Positions 23,297 through 34,242 of a DNA stretch of 64,000 bases are shown here, piece by piece. Under the pieces are notes generated by a model. The model was not told the origin of the DNA. It saw nothing but the letters and a program-made list of their open reading frames with translations, and ran no database searches. The stretch is from Struthidea cinerea (Eukaryota; Chordata; Aves; Passeriformes; Corcoracidae): positions 1 through 64,000 of the forward strand of contig VZTI01003894.1 in the NCBI GenBank assembly GCA_013397865.1, written 5' to 3'. Positions within the stretch are counted from its first letter, which is position 1. Each line of letters opens with the position of its first letter. A program made the position numbers and the translations under genes.

Positions 23297-25013
23297 CTAA
23301 AAACGCAGGTGCTCTTTCTTGCTTCTGATGCACAGAATCAAATAGTAATGATTGTGATTTCCAGTTAAAAGGATTTTTCTTCCCCAGCTCCAATTGACAT
23401 CTCTGTATTCTTTGTTTTTTAATTTAGCTGTTTATTTTCTTCATTTCCTACTATCACCATTAACTCTTCATGATCACTTAATGCTTTCATGCCCTTATGG
23501 GACATTTGCCAGTTTTTTGATGACATAACTTAAACAACAATGCAAAAAAATATTTAAAATTGGCTTTCCATTTCTGTAAGTTCAGAACCTAAAGGAAAAA
23601 ATTAAAAATATCCTGGCTGTTGTTCCAGCCTATTAACTATGTAAGTCACTACAATATGGAAAGGAATGTACCTCCTTCAATATCCACAGCCAATATCAAG
23701 AATATGAGTTGGGGGCCCTTGTAGAGATTCTGACTATATTGTTTATCTTCCTGCACCAAAATCTGATATCAGTACATCATCTTGAACACCTTCTTGAAGC
23801 TTAGTATATAAGTAAATTGTTCTTCTTAACTAAATGCAGAAAGGACATTGAAACAGATGCAGTTTAGAGGCGCTTGGTACTGGAGTTTCTACCAGTGTCC
23901 ACATTAATAATTGGATGCAATAATTTTTGCCATCGTAAGATATTCTACAGAAGCAAATTCACCTATCTAAGATACAGAGGAGGAATAAAGGTTCACATTA
24001 TGATGGGTGTTGGACTCTGAGACAGATATTCTGGCAAGAAGAACACTGAATACCAATGAACAAGGCAGTATGCAATATATAGGGTACAGAGTTCTGAGAA
24101 TAAACAGGTGTACACTATTTATATAAAAACAAATTAAATCTATATGCTTAGCAACATTAAAGAGTAGCATAGGTAAAATATGCAGTCAAATCTCAAGTGA
24201 CAGACTCATAGAAAAAAGCCAATGACTACACTTTCCAAAATCCAGTAAGTCAGCTGATGAACTACCTTTAAAATAGTTTGAGATAACACAATATCCCTGA
24301 TACAAATAGTTTTCAAGTGCCTCAGTATTGAAAGATTTTCGGTTTATTCTATATTTTTTTGAGGTCACAACTCAGAGATAAGGAATAAGAAAATGCAACT
24401 CTGATCTGATCCTCTGGAATACTTTCTTTTGCAAAGAAAGCACTTTAAATACTTTGGGAAGGATCATTGGGTCTGTCTTTGCATACTGTCAGAACGAAAT
24501 ATTTTTTTTTTTATTTTTCCCCTGAAGGTTGTCCAAGTAATACAGAATCCTGGACAGAAAGGTAGTATGTACATTCAAAATAATTTAAAAACATACCCAG
24601 TTAAAAATATCTTAGTGATACATAAAATGTTCCTAGATGTGCTTCTGTGCCTTTTCCCAGAGCAGAAGCATCACCTTGTAAGACTTGAGCCTGACAGAAC
24701 TGTTCAGCTATGCTTTGTGATTCTTCCAAGCTTAAAGGCCACATACATGATCTGCAAGAAAAAAGAAGCATGTCTATATTGATCTATAGTATTTTCCTTC
24801 TGCGATAAATTCTTTGGATGAAAATATCAATGGCTTTGGATACACCAGAATCAATATGGGGCGGAGAAAAAAGAGGGTTTTTCAAAACTCACAGTGAGAG
24901 AAAGTGATATTTTATGATTAATAAAAGGACGAACAATTTGCGTGTGTAATCCTGTCCTAAGGTAAAATGAGCAATAATATAATAATGAGGTCTTGGTGAG
25001 GAACACACATGGC

Positions 25014-25070
25014 AAAATGTCTATTTAAGAAGAAAATGTCTATTTAAGAAGAAAATGTCTATTTTTAAAA
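25014..25070 (+). repeat. Three tandem copies of a 19-bp unit
   Basis: The unit 'aaaatgtctatttaagaag' occurs at 25014-25032 and 25033-25051 without change, and a third, diverged copy fills 25052-25070. The two identical copies suggest a recent local duplication. Confidence 0.9.
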
Positions 25071-27403
25071 AGAAATTTTCAAGTGAGTAAATCTTATTTT
25101 AAAATTGTCTTTATAAAGATTTTTTCTAATTTTATTTCATGAAACAAATTGATCACAAGAAAAAAAGAGAAAATCCCAGCTCCTTCTCTTTTGTCAAACC
25201 ACTAGAGCAAAAAAATTTGATTTCTGGAAGCTAGCTGTTTTCTGCCACTTCATTACTAAAATAATTAATACTTTCTGAGACTTAATGGCCCTTCCTTTGG
25301 ATATGGATCTCTGACTGCAGGATATTATTAGCAGGTAACAGGAAACTAGACAAATTTTTATCACACCAAATCACTTTTAATTTACTAAAAGCTCATTGTT
25401 ATGATTTTTATTATTCCTTGCCAGAACAACTACTGAATATGTTCTGGTACGTCATGTAAATATATTGTTGTAGAAGAACACTGGATTCTCAAACAAAACT
25501 AAGGCTTATTGCTATTGCCTTAACACAGATGCCATTAAGACATATTGGTACATCTAAGACATCAGCATGAAGCTGGCAGAATTCACCCAAATCTTGTCAT
25601 AAACCTGTCCTTTTGCAAGCCAAGAGAAGTACTCTAGGGAATCTCAAATGACTTTTACTTCAACAGCTGAAGCTTGCCCAAGTGACAAGAGATTCTGAAG
25701 GGAAGAGAAGCAAAGTGACTTTCAAATTGCAAAGCAGGTCAGCAGCAGCATTGAATCATTTCAAATATAGGTTTCTTGATCCTTCAGACAGTGATCTATT
25801 TCCTAACAAACCCTTCCTATCCTTATATGCATCAGCAATAAGATTGGTGATTCAAATGCATTATGTATGAATTTACCTGTTACTTTGCAGCTATTTCCCT
25901 CATATGTCTCATCAAGGAGTAAAAAAATCAGAACTCCATTGATGAAATTATATTATCTTTTTCTAAGGAATTTGCTTGCTATACTAATCATCTGTTTAAC
26001 CATTACTTTAAAAAAAAATTAACAAATGTCACACACACTTTAAAAATCATTATTATAAGAGCATCATTTAACTTAATTAAGGAGTTGAGAATATATTGGC
26101 TGCACGAATGTGCCATTATTAGAAAATTACTGGTGTGTCCAACTGTCTTATTACCAACGGAACATTGACCAGTATTGAAGTGACTGCTTGCATTTGCCAC
26201 TGCCATGTTCCATTTTATTACCATGTCACTATGATGTTTTTACATAGAAAACATACCAGCTGTGATAGAATAAACCATTTTACGGGAGCTCAAGAATACA
26301 CATATCTATATTGTCTAATGCATATAAGACGAGAGTTAGAATACTGCCTTTATCTCAGAATGATTTGGGTTGACAGAAAGTCTTTTAGAAGAATGCAATT
26401 AAAAAAGAAAAAAATATTATGCCAGTGATAAACAGCAAAGATGTACCTGTGGCATGACTTTCTGAATCTGTAATGAAATAAAAGAATGCCCTACCAGTTA
26501 GTTACTCAGTTGAAACAAGCACTGAGGTATGATTGTCATTCTAGTAGTAAGGTATACCCCTACTTGATTAAAAATTGTATTGTTCTTTTAGTGTTTCAAG
26601 AACTCCGTAAATCAGAGAATAGGTAAATGCCTATTAAGGTATAGATTAACTTATGTGTAATACCTTAATGCAGTAGTTTAACTTATAGCCTAAATACCAT
26701 GGTTTCAGTCAATACGGAGGAACTCTTGTGCTAAAGATGTCTAAATAAGGGCAGCTTTATTATTTTTGTTAGTTAGAGATCTCAATTTCTTTATTAACCC
26801 TTCTATATTTTATAAATATATGGTATGTATTTATACCTACATACAAGTAGGTGATACAAGTTCAGGATTAACTGAGACTTCAGAGTCTACTTCAACTTTT
26901 CAAAATTACTTCATTTACTTACAAACTTGAAATCCATTCAGTGGCATGCTTTCAGAGACAGTCTTTTAAAACTGTATTCCATGCTGTGGTAAATATTTGT
27001 TGTTCTTTTTTCACAAAATCCCCTACTTCATTCCTAGTATTTTGGGGTTTGTTGTTGTTGTTCCCTTTTTTCCTATCATTATCATACTCCACTTATCCCT
27101 GTTCTTCGAGCTGTTAGACATTAGAAAAATTTCTATTAAAGGAATTACAGCAGCAGCAGTTTACATTTTCCATGGCCTTCCCCTCTATGGGTCTTGTCTA
27201 GACAGGTAGAAGTGCAAATTTCCATGATCTGCCACTTTCCTCTTATTTGTTCTTTTATGTTGTTTAAAGATTTATTCCTTTCTCTCTTTAGACCACACTC
27301 TCTTTCTACCCTTTAGATCAAACAGCAATTGTAAAGCCTTTTTGGGTAAAACCTGTGTTACAAAGTGAGCTATGATTGCTGCTGAATTATTTAAGTTCCT
27401 CAC

Positions 27404-27512
27404 CTGAAAGAAAGAGATTAGAATGACACAATAGAGACAAATGAATATCACTATGTCCAGAACATATTTTGCCCCCTTCCATTTAAAAATGCAACAGGGA
27501 AGAATTAATTGA
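27404..27512 (-). other. Candidate internal exon (unverified)
   Basis: On the minus strand, a strong pyrimidine tract ending 'ccattccgtgttttctag' precedes base 27512, and 'cag' followed by 'gtgaggaac' marks the donor after base 27404. The 109 bp is open in one frame (1 base, then 36 codons) and contains KGAKYVLDIVIFICLYCVI, a probable membrane segment if translated. Splice signals are strong at both ends. The product is not recognised, and T-rich DNA produces such frames by chance. Confidence 0.22.
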
Positions 27513-27794
27513 CTAGAAAACACGGAATGGAAAGAATTCTTCATGTATTTAATGTAAAGTAGTTTTAGAAAGGATTCTGCCACACCATTAATTCTTCCAC
27601 TGTTCCTATAATGTCATGGCACACCAAAGTATAATCTTTACATTATTTATATAATCTTTACATATTTACAGCATAATCTTCTACATAGTCTTATTTTCAG
27701 CTTTCCAAAATGAATATATATTTACCATTTTCTGATATGACTTACTCATATTATCTTTGGGGTATTGAGATATGCTTCCCTTGGATCACAACAA

Positions 27795-28440
27795 CCCCAT
27801 GCACTCTTACAGGCTGGGGGCAGAGTGGCTGGAAAGCTGTCTGGTGGAAAAGGACCTGGGTGTGCTGGTCAGTGCCAGCTGACCATGAGCCAGCTGTTCC
27901 CGGGTGGCCAAGAAGGACAAGAGCATCCTGGCTGGGACCAGCAATAGGGTGGCCAGGAGGACCGTGGCAGTGACTGTCTCCCTGTGCTGGCACTGATGAG
28001 GTCACTCCTCAGCTGCTGGGTTCAGTTCTAGGCCTCTCATGACAAGAAAGGCATTGAGGTGCTGGAATGAGTCCAAATAAGGACAACAGAGCTGGGGAAG
28101 GGTCTGGAGCACATGTCTGATGAGGAGCAGCTGAAGAAGCTGGGGGTATTTAGCCGGAAGAAAAGGAGGCTCAGGGGTGACCTTACTGCTCTCTTCAACT
28201 GCCTGAGAGGAGGTTGTAGCCAGGGAGGTGTTGGTCTCTTCTTCCAGGCAACCAGTAACAGGAAAAGAGGAAATGGCCTTAAATTGCACCAGGGGAGGTT
28301 TAGATTAGATATTAGGGAAAATATGTTGACTGAAAGGCTGGTCAGGGATTAGAACTGGCTGCTGAGTGAATTGGTGGAACTGACATCCCTGACTGTTCAT
28401 AAAAGCCTGTCGATGTGGCACTTAGTGGATATTGCTTAAT
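27795..28440 (+). mobile_element. CR1 LINE, ORF2 C-terminus plus part of 3' UTR, 3' end missing
   Basis: It contains, in order, 'aggctgggggcagagtggct', 'ggaaaaggacctgggtgtgc', 'caagaaaggcattgaggtgc', 'tgatgaggagcagctgaaga', 'gagaggaggttgtagccagg', 'ggggaggtttagattagata' and 'gatgtggcacttagtgg', all matching a plus-strand CR1. The GC content is well above the surroundings. The last part of the UTR and the octamer repeat are absent: similarity fades at about 28440. Loss of the 3' end is not the usual CR1 truncation, so a later deletion or rearrangement is likely. Open frames on both strands here (27710-28352) are CR1 shadows. Confidence 0.88.
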
Positions 28441-31400
28441 GGTGAAAGTCGTGTTTTACGAATTAACAGTTTGTTAACCTGGATGCCAGGTGCCCACCAA
28501 AGCATTCCTCTCACACCCCTTCTCACCCGGACAGGATATACATCAGACACTTTACAAAGACATTGTCACAGCCTAGAAAATTATACATCAGTCTATATTG
28601 CTTTGCTGTGTGACTGTCAGTTCCCTGAACACAGGGACAGAGAGCCACAAACATTTTTACTAAGTAATTTAGGGCTGTAGATTCTGAATTTTACAATAAA
28701 GAATGAGGAGCAGTACAGGAGATGGTAGTGGGATGATACATCCTCTGAGGTAATTTACATTAAAGTCTGACAAACTCTTTCTTTTGAGCTTGAAGGGCTG
28801 TTATACCAATTTTGGACAGGCTGAATTCTGCCAGACTGTGGCAAAGTAAAACAACCAAATACACAGATGTCTAAAGCAGCCAGATGGCAAGACTGAATAC
28901 ATATCTTGGTAAGAAGAAAATAGAAAAAAAGTGAACAGAAAATAAGTTAAACATCTGTTTTAACTTTTTTTTCCTTAGAAGTTAATTGTTTACAAGGCTC
29001 TGTTTTTCTTCAAAACTTTTGATAGAGAGGTCTGGACCATCACAGTCATTTCTCTAGAATTATTTTTATTCAACAAATCTGAATTTTTCTGACTATAGTT
29101 TTTAAGTTCTTACATGGAACTTATAAAATCATGGCAGTTATGGCCTATTTAACATCTGCAATGCAAGAGACAAGTACCAAGTTTTTCAAATATTTAAGTA
29201 CCATACAATAGAAGGAACTTTATTCTGAAAAGTTGTATTTTATATTATATGTAGTTTTATTGATAACAGTATTGAGTTATCGAATGTACATATATATCTT
29301 CCATTCTCATAGAGATCCTGTGCCCTTATAACTGTCAATAGCTTTAGAAAATATGTATGGTCCTCATGACTTTTTCACAATAACTCACAGCCTCACTTTC
29401 AGGTGAGTACTCATCATCTAAACTCTCCTCCCTGTATGCCTTTTTTTGTTTTGTCCTTTTTGCTTAGGAGAGAGTTCATCAAAACCTTCTGAAGGCTCCT
29501 TTAGGCTTACAAAGCAAAAGCAATATCTTTTATGCCTACCTATAGCCTCATTTAAAAAAAAGAAAGTGGCTTCCCATGACATCCTGAGACCAGATATTTC
29601 ATTAAACACATTATTTCTTCCATGGCAATTAAGTCCCTTTCATAAACCAAATTTTCATGCTAGACATTCTCTTCACTTTCCAACCTATTTTTCTGTATCC
29701 TTTAATGAGCAGGTAGTTCATGTATATGTATATTGCCGTGCCGTGTTAATCTTTTGCTACATTCACTACTTTTATCTTATTTACATTTGATTTTAAGCAA
29801 TTTAGTATCAAAGCATTTTCCCCTAAGAGAATCTGCTAGGAGGGATATTTGGTCCTGGCTGGTGGTTTTAACCACTAAAGTTCAGAAAAAAACCTAATTA
29901 AAACAGAAATTTCTTTCTTTTCGTGCCTCAGGATCGTATATTGTTTGCAGCTGATTTCTGCCCTCCAGAGGATGGGCTCTGCTGTCATATTCTGGTTAGT
30001 AACTTCCCTAATGTTAATTACGATCTCCTTGATCTTACTTAATTATCTCACAGTAATAAACAAATACTTTTCAGGACAATCCTCAAATGAATGTAGTTAC
30101 ATAAGCATTCATTTTATTATTATAGAATAGTTCTGTTAATTAATTAATTATCAGAAGCCTTGTAATGAAATTTTAGATTGTTTCAATGACTATACACTAG
30201 AATATTGATGTAGAGTGAGCTTGCCCTTTAAAAGGGCAGATGAGAAAAAATACTGAGATAAAAAGATAAAAGATACTGAGAAATGGGGATGTATCAGCTC
30301 ACAAAGCTGGAAGAGATGGACAGCACATGGCTCAGGAAATCTTTAATCAGAAGGTGTTCAAACTCATCTAAGTTGTGCCAAATGCTATTCCAGGGGGTGA
30401 AGTGGTCTTTAAAATGTGCAGAAGTTTCTCACCATGCTAATTTAGTAGTTTTTTAAAACTGAAATTTCTGGACTGAATACCTTAAGCGCTTTTTATATGT
30501 TATACTGGAAGCGTGATTTCTTGTACTAGTAACCCTATCATTTATTTATGCTTCATCTTATCGTATTACTTTTACTACAGCTGCTTCTGGGTTTTGTGGT
30601 ATGTTACACAAAGAATGTAGTTGTTTATATTAAGTCTTCTTCCAATAAAATGGATTAAAAAATCCCCAAAAGAGCTCTAAATATTTTTTAGTTCAAAAGC
30701 ATCTCATGCCAAAAGGTAGTTGAGTGATGGGCCTATGAATGCCCCTCTCAATTTGTTAATAGGCTGTTTTTCCTATGAAGGCCTAATTCAGTTCGTAATT
30801 CAAATGACAAAACTTGTAAATATATTTAGCAAAAAAAACCCCTAACAAACCACACCAAAAAACCCACAACAGAACTTGTGTTGTCATTGCCATAATGAAA
30901 ATTACAGGCTCTTTTTTCTACATCTTTAGCAAAAGACACAGTCTATCTTTTCTGCTATTTTGTTTCATTTCAATATGGCTTTCCTACCTTCCTCATGGAC
31001 ATTTGAGAGAACAGATTAGTTCTGTATGCTAATAATACTGCATCTGCCATTTCTAATGCTATAAGAAAGTGCAAACAAAGTCACCTAACTTTAATGTCAG
31101 GTGCCCTAATTTAGATTGACAGTGAAAGAGTAGTGATTTGGCATGAGAGTGTGTCTGCATGCAGATGAATTTATATATTCATCCACTTATCACTTTCTTT
31201 CAGCATAGAAGAAGAATTACATTAGGTTTACATTTGAAAAAGTAGTTTTCAGTATGATACCCCAAAATTGAAGATGAAGGGCTGTGTCTGTGATGAGTGC
31301 CTCTCTTTTTGGAGTTTAAATTGGCATTACAAAAGTCTGTGGAATCGTTTCCACAGATACAAATATTTCAGTGTAAAAGAAATTCCAACTGGAATTGAGG

Positions 31401-32293
31401 TAAAACTCCATGAAGAAAGTTTTCTTAGGGTAACAGCACAGTGTGATCAATAGATAGGACTGGGAGGAGGAAAAGCAAATAAACATAAGAAAAAGGAAGA
31501 GGAGTGAAGCAGTGCACAAACTCTCTAGGAAATTAAATCATAACATCTACTGTGATGGAATACCTTAGCAAACATTAATGAAGCTTATGAAAACTTTATG
31601 AAGCCTCCAACACATACCATGAAACAATCCAGAAAAAATGTTATCTTAGATATAGTGATATTTGTAAAGATTTAGTACAGCAGTTATGGTGTCAATCAGC
31701 AATGTGGTTAAGTCTTTATAATTGTTACGTGTTCTCCTAAAAACCAGAAAAGCCTAAACAAAATACTTCCCACCTTATATTCCCAGAGTCTGGATCCAGA
31801 ACTTCTGGATATGATTTTGATTGATCATGGTTTTGAAGTGAGCTCTTTTTTTCTAAAATGAAGAGAGTTTTTCATTTGGAGTCCAAATACTAAACACAGT
31901 GTCTTTCTTTGTGTAACTGCATGGCACAGAAAAAGTTAACCTCTTTCAACAGTGAATTTTGAATTTTCACTGTCCATCACACAGCACTTCCTCATGGCTA
32001 TCTTCTTCCATATAACTGTCCAAAGTTAAGGATACTTAGGATAATTAAGTTTTTTCTTAATTATACTTCTTCCTCTGTTATGCTTTTGGTTTCGTGTTCA
32101 TTTTTCCACTAGTGTTTTTTGAGGCACTCTAGTTTCTCCAGAGATGTCCATGTTTTAGAGTATTTTCACTTACACAGTTAGATCTAAAAAAGAGCAGGCA
32201 CATGTTCTCTGAAATTGTAGCCCACCGCATAAATTCATTGTCCAAGCACTTTTACTCACATATATCTCACTCCTTCAATGTATTTCCACTCTG
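28441..32293. other. AT-rich unique sequence, no gene seen
   Basis: About 3.9 kb. Around 28480-28545 there is a small piece ('ggatgccaggtgcccacca') that resembles non-coding internal sequence of avian endogenous retroviruses, but it is too short to call. A TTAA run lies at about 30137-30152. The remaining open frames (29418-30130, 31268-31519) have no motif. Confidence 0.5.
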
Positions 32294-32576
32294 GATGTAC
32301 AGAGAGGAGAATGAGAAGCTGGAGAGCAACCCCTGCACAAAGAGACTGAGTGTCCTTGTTGATGGCAAGTTGAACACAAGTCAGCAGTGCCCTGGCAGCC
32401 AGGAGGGCCAACTGTGTCCTGGGGGGCATCACACGCAGCATCACCAGCCAGGCAATGGAAGGGATTGGCCCGCTCTGCTCTGCAATGGGGCAGCCTCACC
32501 TCAAGCTCTGGAGGCAGTTTTGGGTGCCACAATATAAGAAAGACATTAAGCTATTAAAGCATTTTCAAAGGAGGAC
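32294..32576 (+). mobile_element. CR1 LINE, left part (interrupted by an LTR)
   Basis: Decayed C-terminal ORF2 coding of a plus-strand CR1: 'gagaatgagaagctggagag', then 'actgagtgtccttgttgatg', 'gtcagcagtgccctggcagc' and 'acaatataagaaagacatta'. The copy continues after the LTR at about 32920, with 'gaggatggtgaaggctc' picking up where 'aaaggaggac' left off. Confidence 0.87.
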
Positions 32577-32919
32577 TGTGGCGGCCGGTGAACATACCTT
32601 CATGTTAAGGTGGCCAAAAGGCTTTTCCCAGCGTGCATGTTTCTGTTAAATTAACCTGTTCCAGTTTGAATTCCCTGGCTGGCTGCTGGCCTTTGCCCCT
32701 CGTTACCCCCCTGGGGCTCTCCCATTGGTCCCCGCTCCCTGATCCTGCCTTTTCCCCAGCCCCGGGAAAAACCCCAAGTTAGCCATGATTCTCGTATTTG
32801 CCCCTGCGACCCTCGACAGCGAAGATGCAATAAATGCTCCTGCCGGAATGCAAGCAAATACCCTTCCTGACTCTTTGCTAGTGACTTAATACTGAACCTG
32901 CCCAGGCTTCTGTGGGAGT
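32577..32919 (+). mobile_element. Short GC-rich solo LTR inserted in a CR1
   Basis: About 343 bp of GC-rich DNA breaks the CR1 copy cleanly. It starts TGTGGCGGCCGGTG and has a CCAAT-type box (ATTGG near 32725), AATAAA at 32829-32834, and an LTR-like tail. Both sides share GGAC (32573-32576 and 32920-32923), which could be a short target-site duplication, although the right-hand LTR end as I place it does not finish in CA. The exact end may therefore be a few bases off and the class is uncertain. No internal retroviral sequence is present. Confidence 0.68.
32829..32834 (+). terminator. LTR polyadenylation signal AATAAA
   Basis: AATAAA within 'gatgcaataaatgctcc', about 85 bp before the right-hand edge of the inserted LTR. 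Confidence 0.6.
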
Positions 32920-33366
32920 GGACCATGAGGATGGTGAAGGCTCAGATGGGAAGTCATATGAGGAGCAGCTGAGGTCACTTGGTCTGTTCAGCCAGGAGAA
33001 GAGGAGACTGAGGGGAGACCTCATCACAGCCTACACCTTCCTCATGAGGGCAAGAGGAGGGGCACACAACAATCTCTTCTCTGTAGTGACCTGTGGTAGG
33101 ACCTGAGGGAATGGCCTGAAGTTGTGTCTGGGAAGGTTTAGGTTGGGTATTAGAAAAACTTCTTCACCTGGAGGGTGGTTGGGTACTGGAACAGGCTCCT
33201 GAGGCAGGTGGTCACAGCACCAGGCCTGATAGAGTTCAAGAAGTGTTTGGACAATGCTCTCAGGCACATGGTGTGATTCCTTGGGGTGTTCTGTGTAGGG
33301 CCAGGAGTTGAATTTTGATGATCCTTTTAGGTTCCTTGCAACTCAGGTTATTGTATGATTCTAATA
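32920..33366 (+). mobile_element. CR1 LINE, right part with 3' end
   Basis: Continuation of the interrupted plus-strand CR1: 'tatgaggagcagctgaggtc', 'ggagaagaggagactgaggg', 'tggaacaggctcctgaggca', 'ggttccttgcaactcagg' and a terminal 'attgtatgattctaa' with octamer remnants. Joined to 32294-32576, it makes a 5'-truncated copy of about 730 bp, older than the LTR that split it. Confidence 0.88.
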
Positions 33367-33713
33367 TTGGATGAGTTGGGCTGTTGTTGCAGAGGAACAC
33401 ATCACTGTCACTGATGTTTTGATCTGCAGACAGCTCCATGTGTACTTCAGTCGTGATTAGTAACTGATAAGGAATATATGTTTCCCATAATATTTTTAGA
33501 GCTTCTCAGACTTAAACTAGAGAAAAGAGTGCTAGCTGATTAAAGCAGAGCTATTATCCCGTCATCATTATTACTTTATTCGTGAGCTCCAGCTATTTTA
33601 CTTGAAGGCTAATAAAGTTGTGAATGGTGCAAAGTTCTTACGCAGCCAATCAGCTGAAACATCTTCTTCACCTATCACAAGAGATTATTTAATAGGTTTC
33701 AGGGAATCATAGA
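33367..33713. other. Unique spacer between CR1 copies
   Basis: No gene or repeat recognised. Confidence 0.5.
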
Positions 33714-33888
33714 ATCATCTAGGCTGGGAAATACCCTTATGGTCATCGAGTCCAGCCACTAACCTAGCATTGCCAAGTCCACAACTAAACCATGTCCTTA
33801 AGCACCATGTATGCTTACCTTCTAAATACCTCCGGGGATATTGATTCAACAACTTGCCCAGGCAGCTTGTTCCAGTGCTTGACATTGG
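33714..33888 (-). mobile_element. CR1 LINE 3' end
   Basis: It starts 'aatcatagaatcatctaggc', the reverse complement of a CR1 3' end with octamers, then 'catcgagtccagccactaac', 'actaaaccatgtccttaagc' and 'gcttgttccagtgcttgaca'. It is 5'-truncated at about 33888. This subfamily style differs from that of the 32294-33366 copy. Confidence 0.9.
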
Positions 33889-34111
33889 ATGCTTGTTTAT
33901 TAAGAACAGACAACTCTAACAACAGTACAAATAGATTAATTACATTGCTTCAGATTTTGAGAGTAGCATAAAAATATATATTTCAATATAGTGTTTGGAA
34001 GTGAATTTTTTAAATACCTCTATAAAATCATCAGTTTTCATGTATACAGTTTTGTACCACTTGTAGCATGATTAGATATTGTAGATTGCATCTGTTTTGT
34101 AATACACTCAC

Positions 34112-34242
34112 CAATTCTCAAAATCTGCCCACAAAAATATCTGTTGCCTCTAGAACCATTGTCATTTTTATCAATTTGAACAGCAGGAACACAGTTGACA
34201 TTGAACCTTATAGAGCTCTGTAGCTTCATAACCTCATAAACC
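34112..34242 (-). other. Candidate internal exon (unverified)
   Basis: On the minus strand, 'aatgaaatttag' precedes base 34242 (a weak pyrimidine tract) and 'gtgagtg' follows base 34112 (a strong donor). The 131 bp is open (1 base, 43 codons, 1 base) and reads KLQSSIRFNVNCVPAVQID followed by NGSRGNRYFCGQILRI. Unlike most other frames here it is not dominated by hydrophobic residues and has two cysteines flanking a polar loop. No family is recognised. Confidence 0.2.

Larger units (their letters stand above)
22988..27794. other. AT-rich unique stretch with small tandem repeat and exon-like segments
   Basis: About 4.8 kb without named repeats. It holds a triplicated 19-bp unit (25014-25070) and exon-like minus-strand segments at 23186-23296 and 27404-27512, described separately. 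Other short open frames (23967-24368, 24429-24782, 25682-25870, 26003-26428) lack motifs. Confidence 0.5.

Noticed and set aside
24186..24368. Minus-strand frame with an AAAG/GTAGTT donor, phase-compatible with the 23186-23296 candidate
   Set aside because: Acceptor tract and donor are both weak, so I did not list it as an exon.
27710..28352. Several overlapping open frames on both strands with high GC
   Set aside because: They lie inside a CR1 copy and are frame shadows of its ORF2 tail and UTR.
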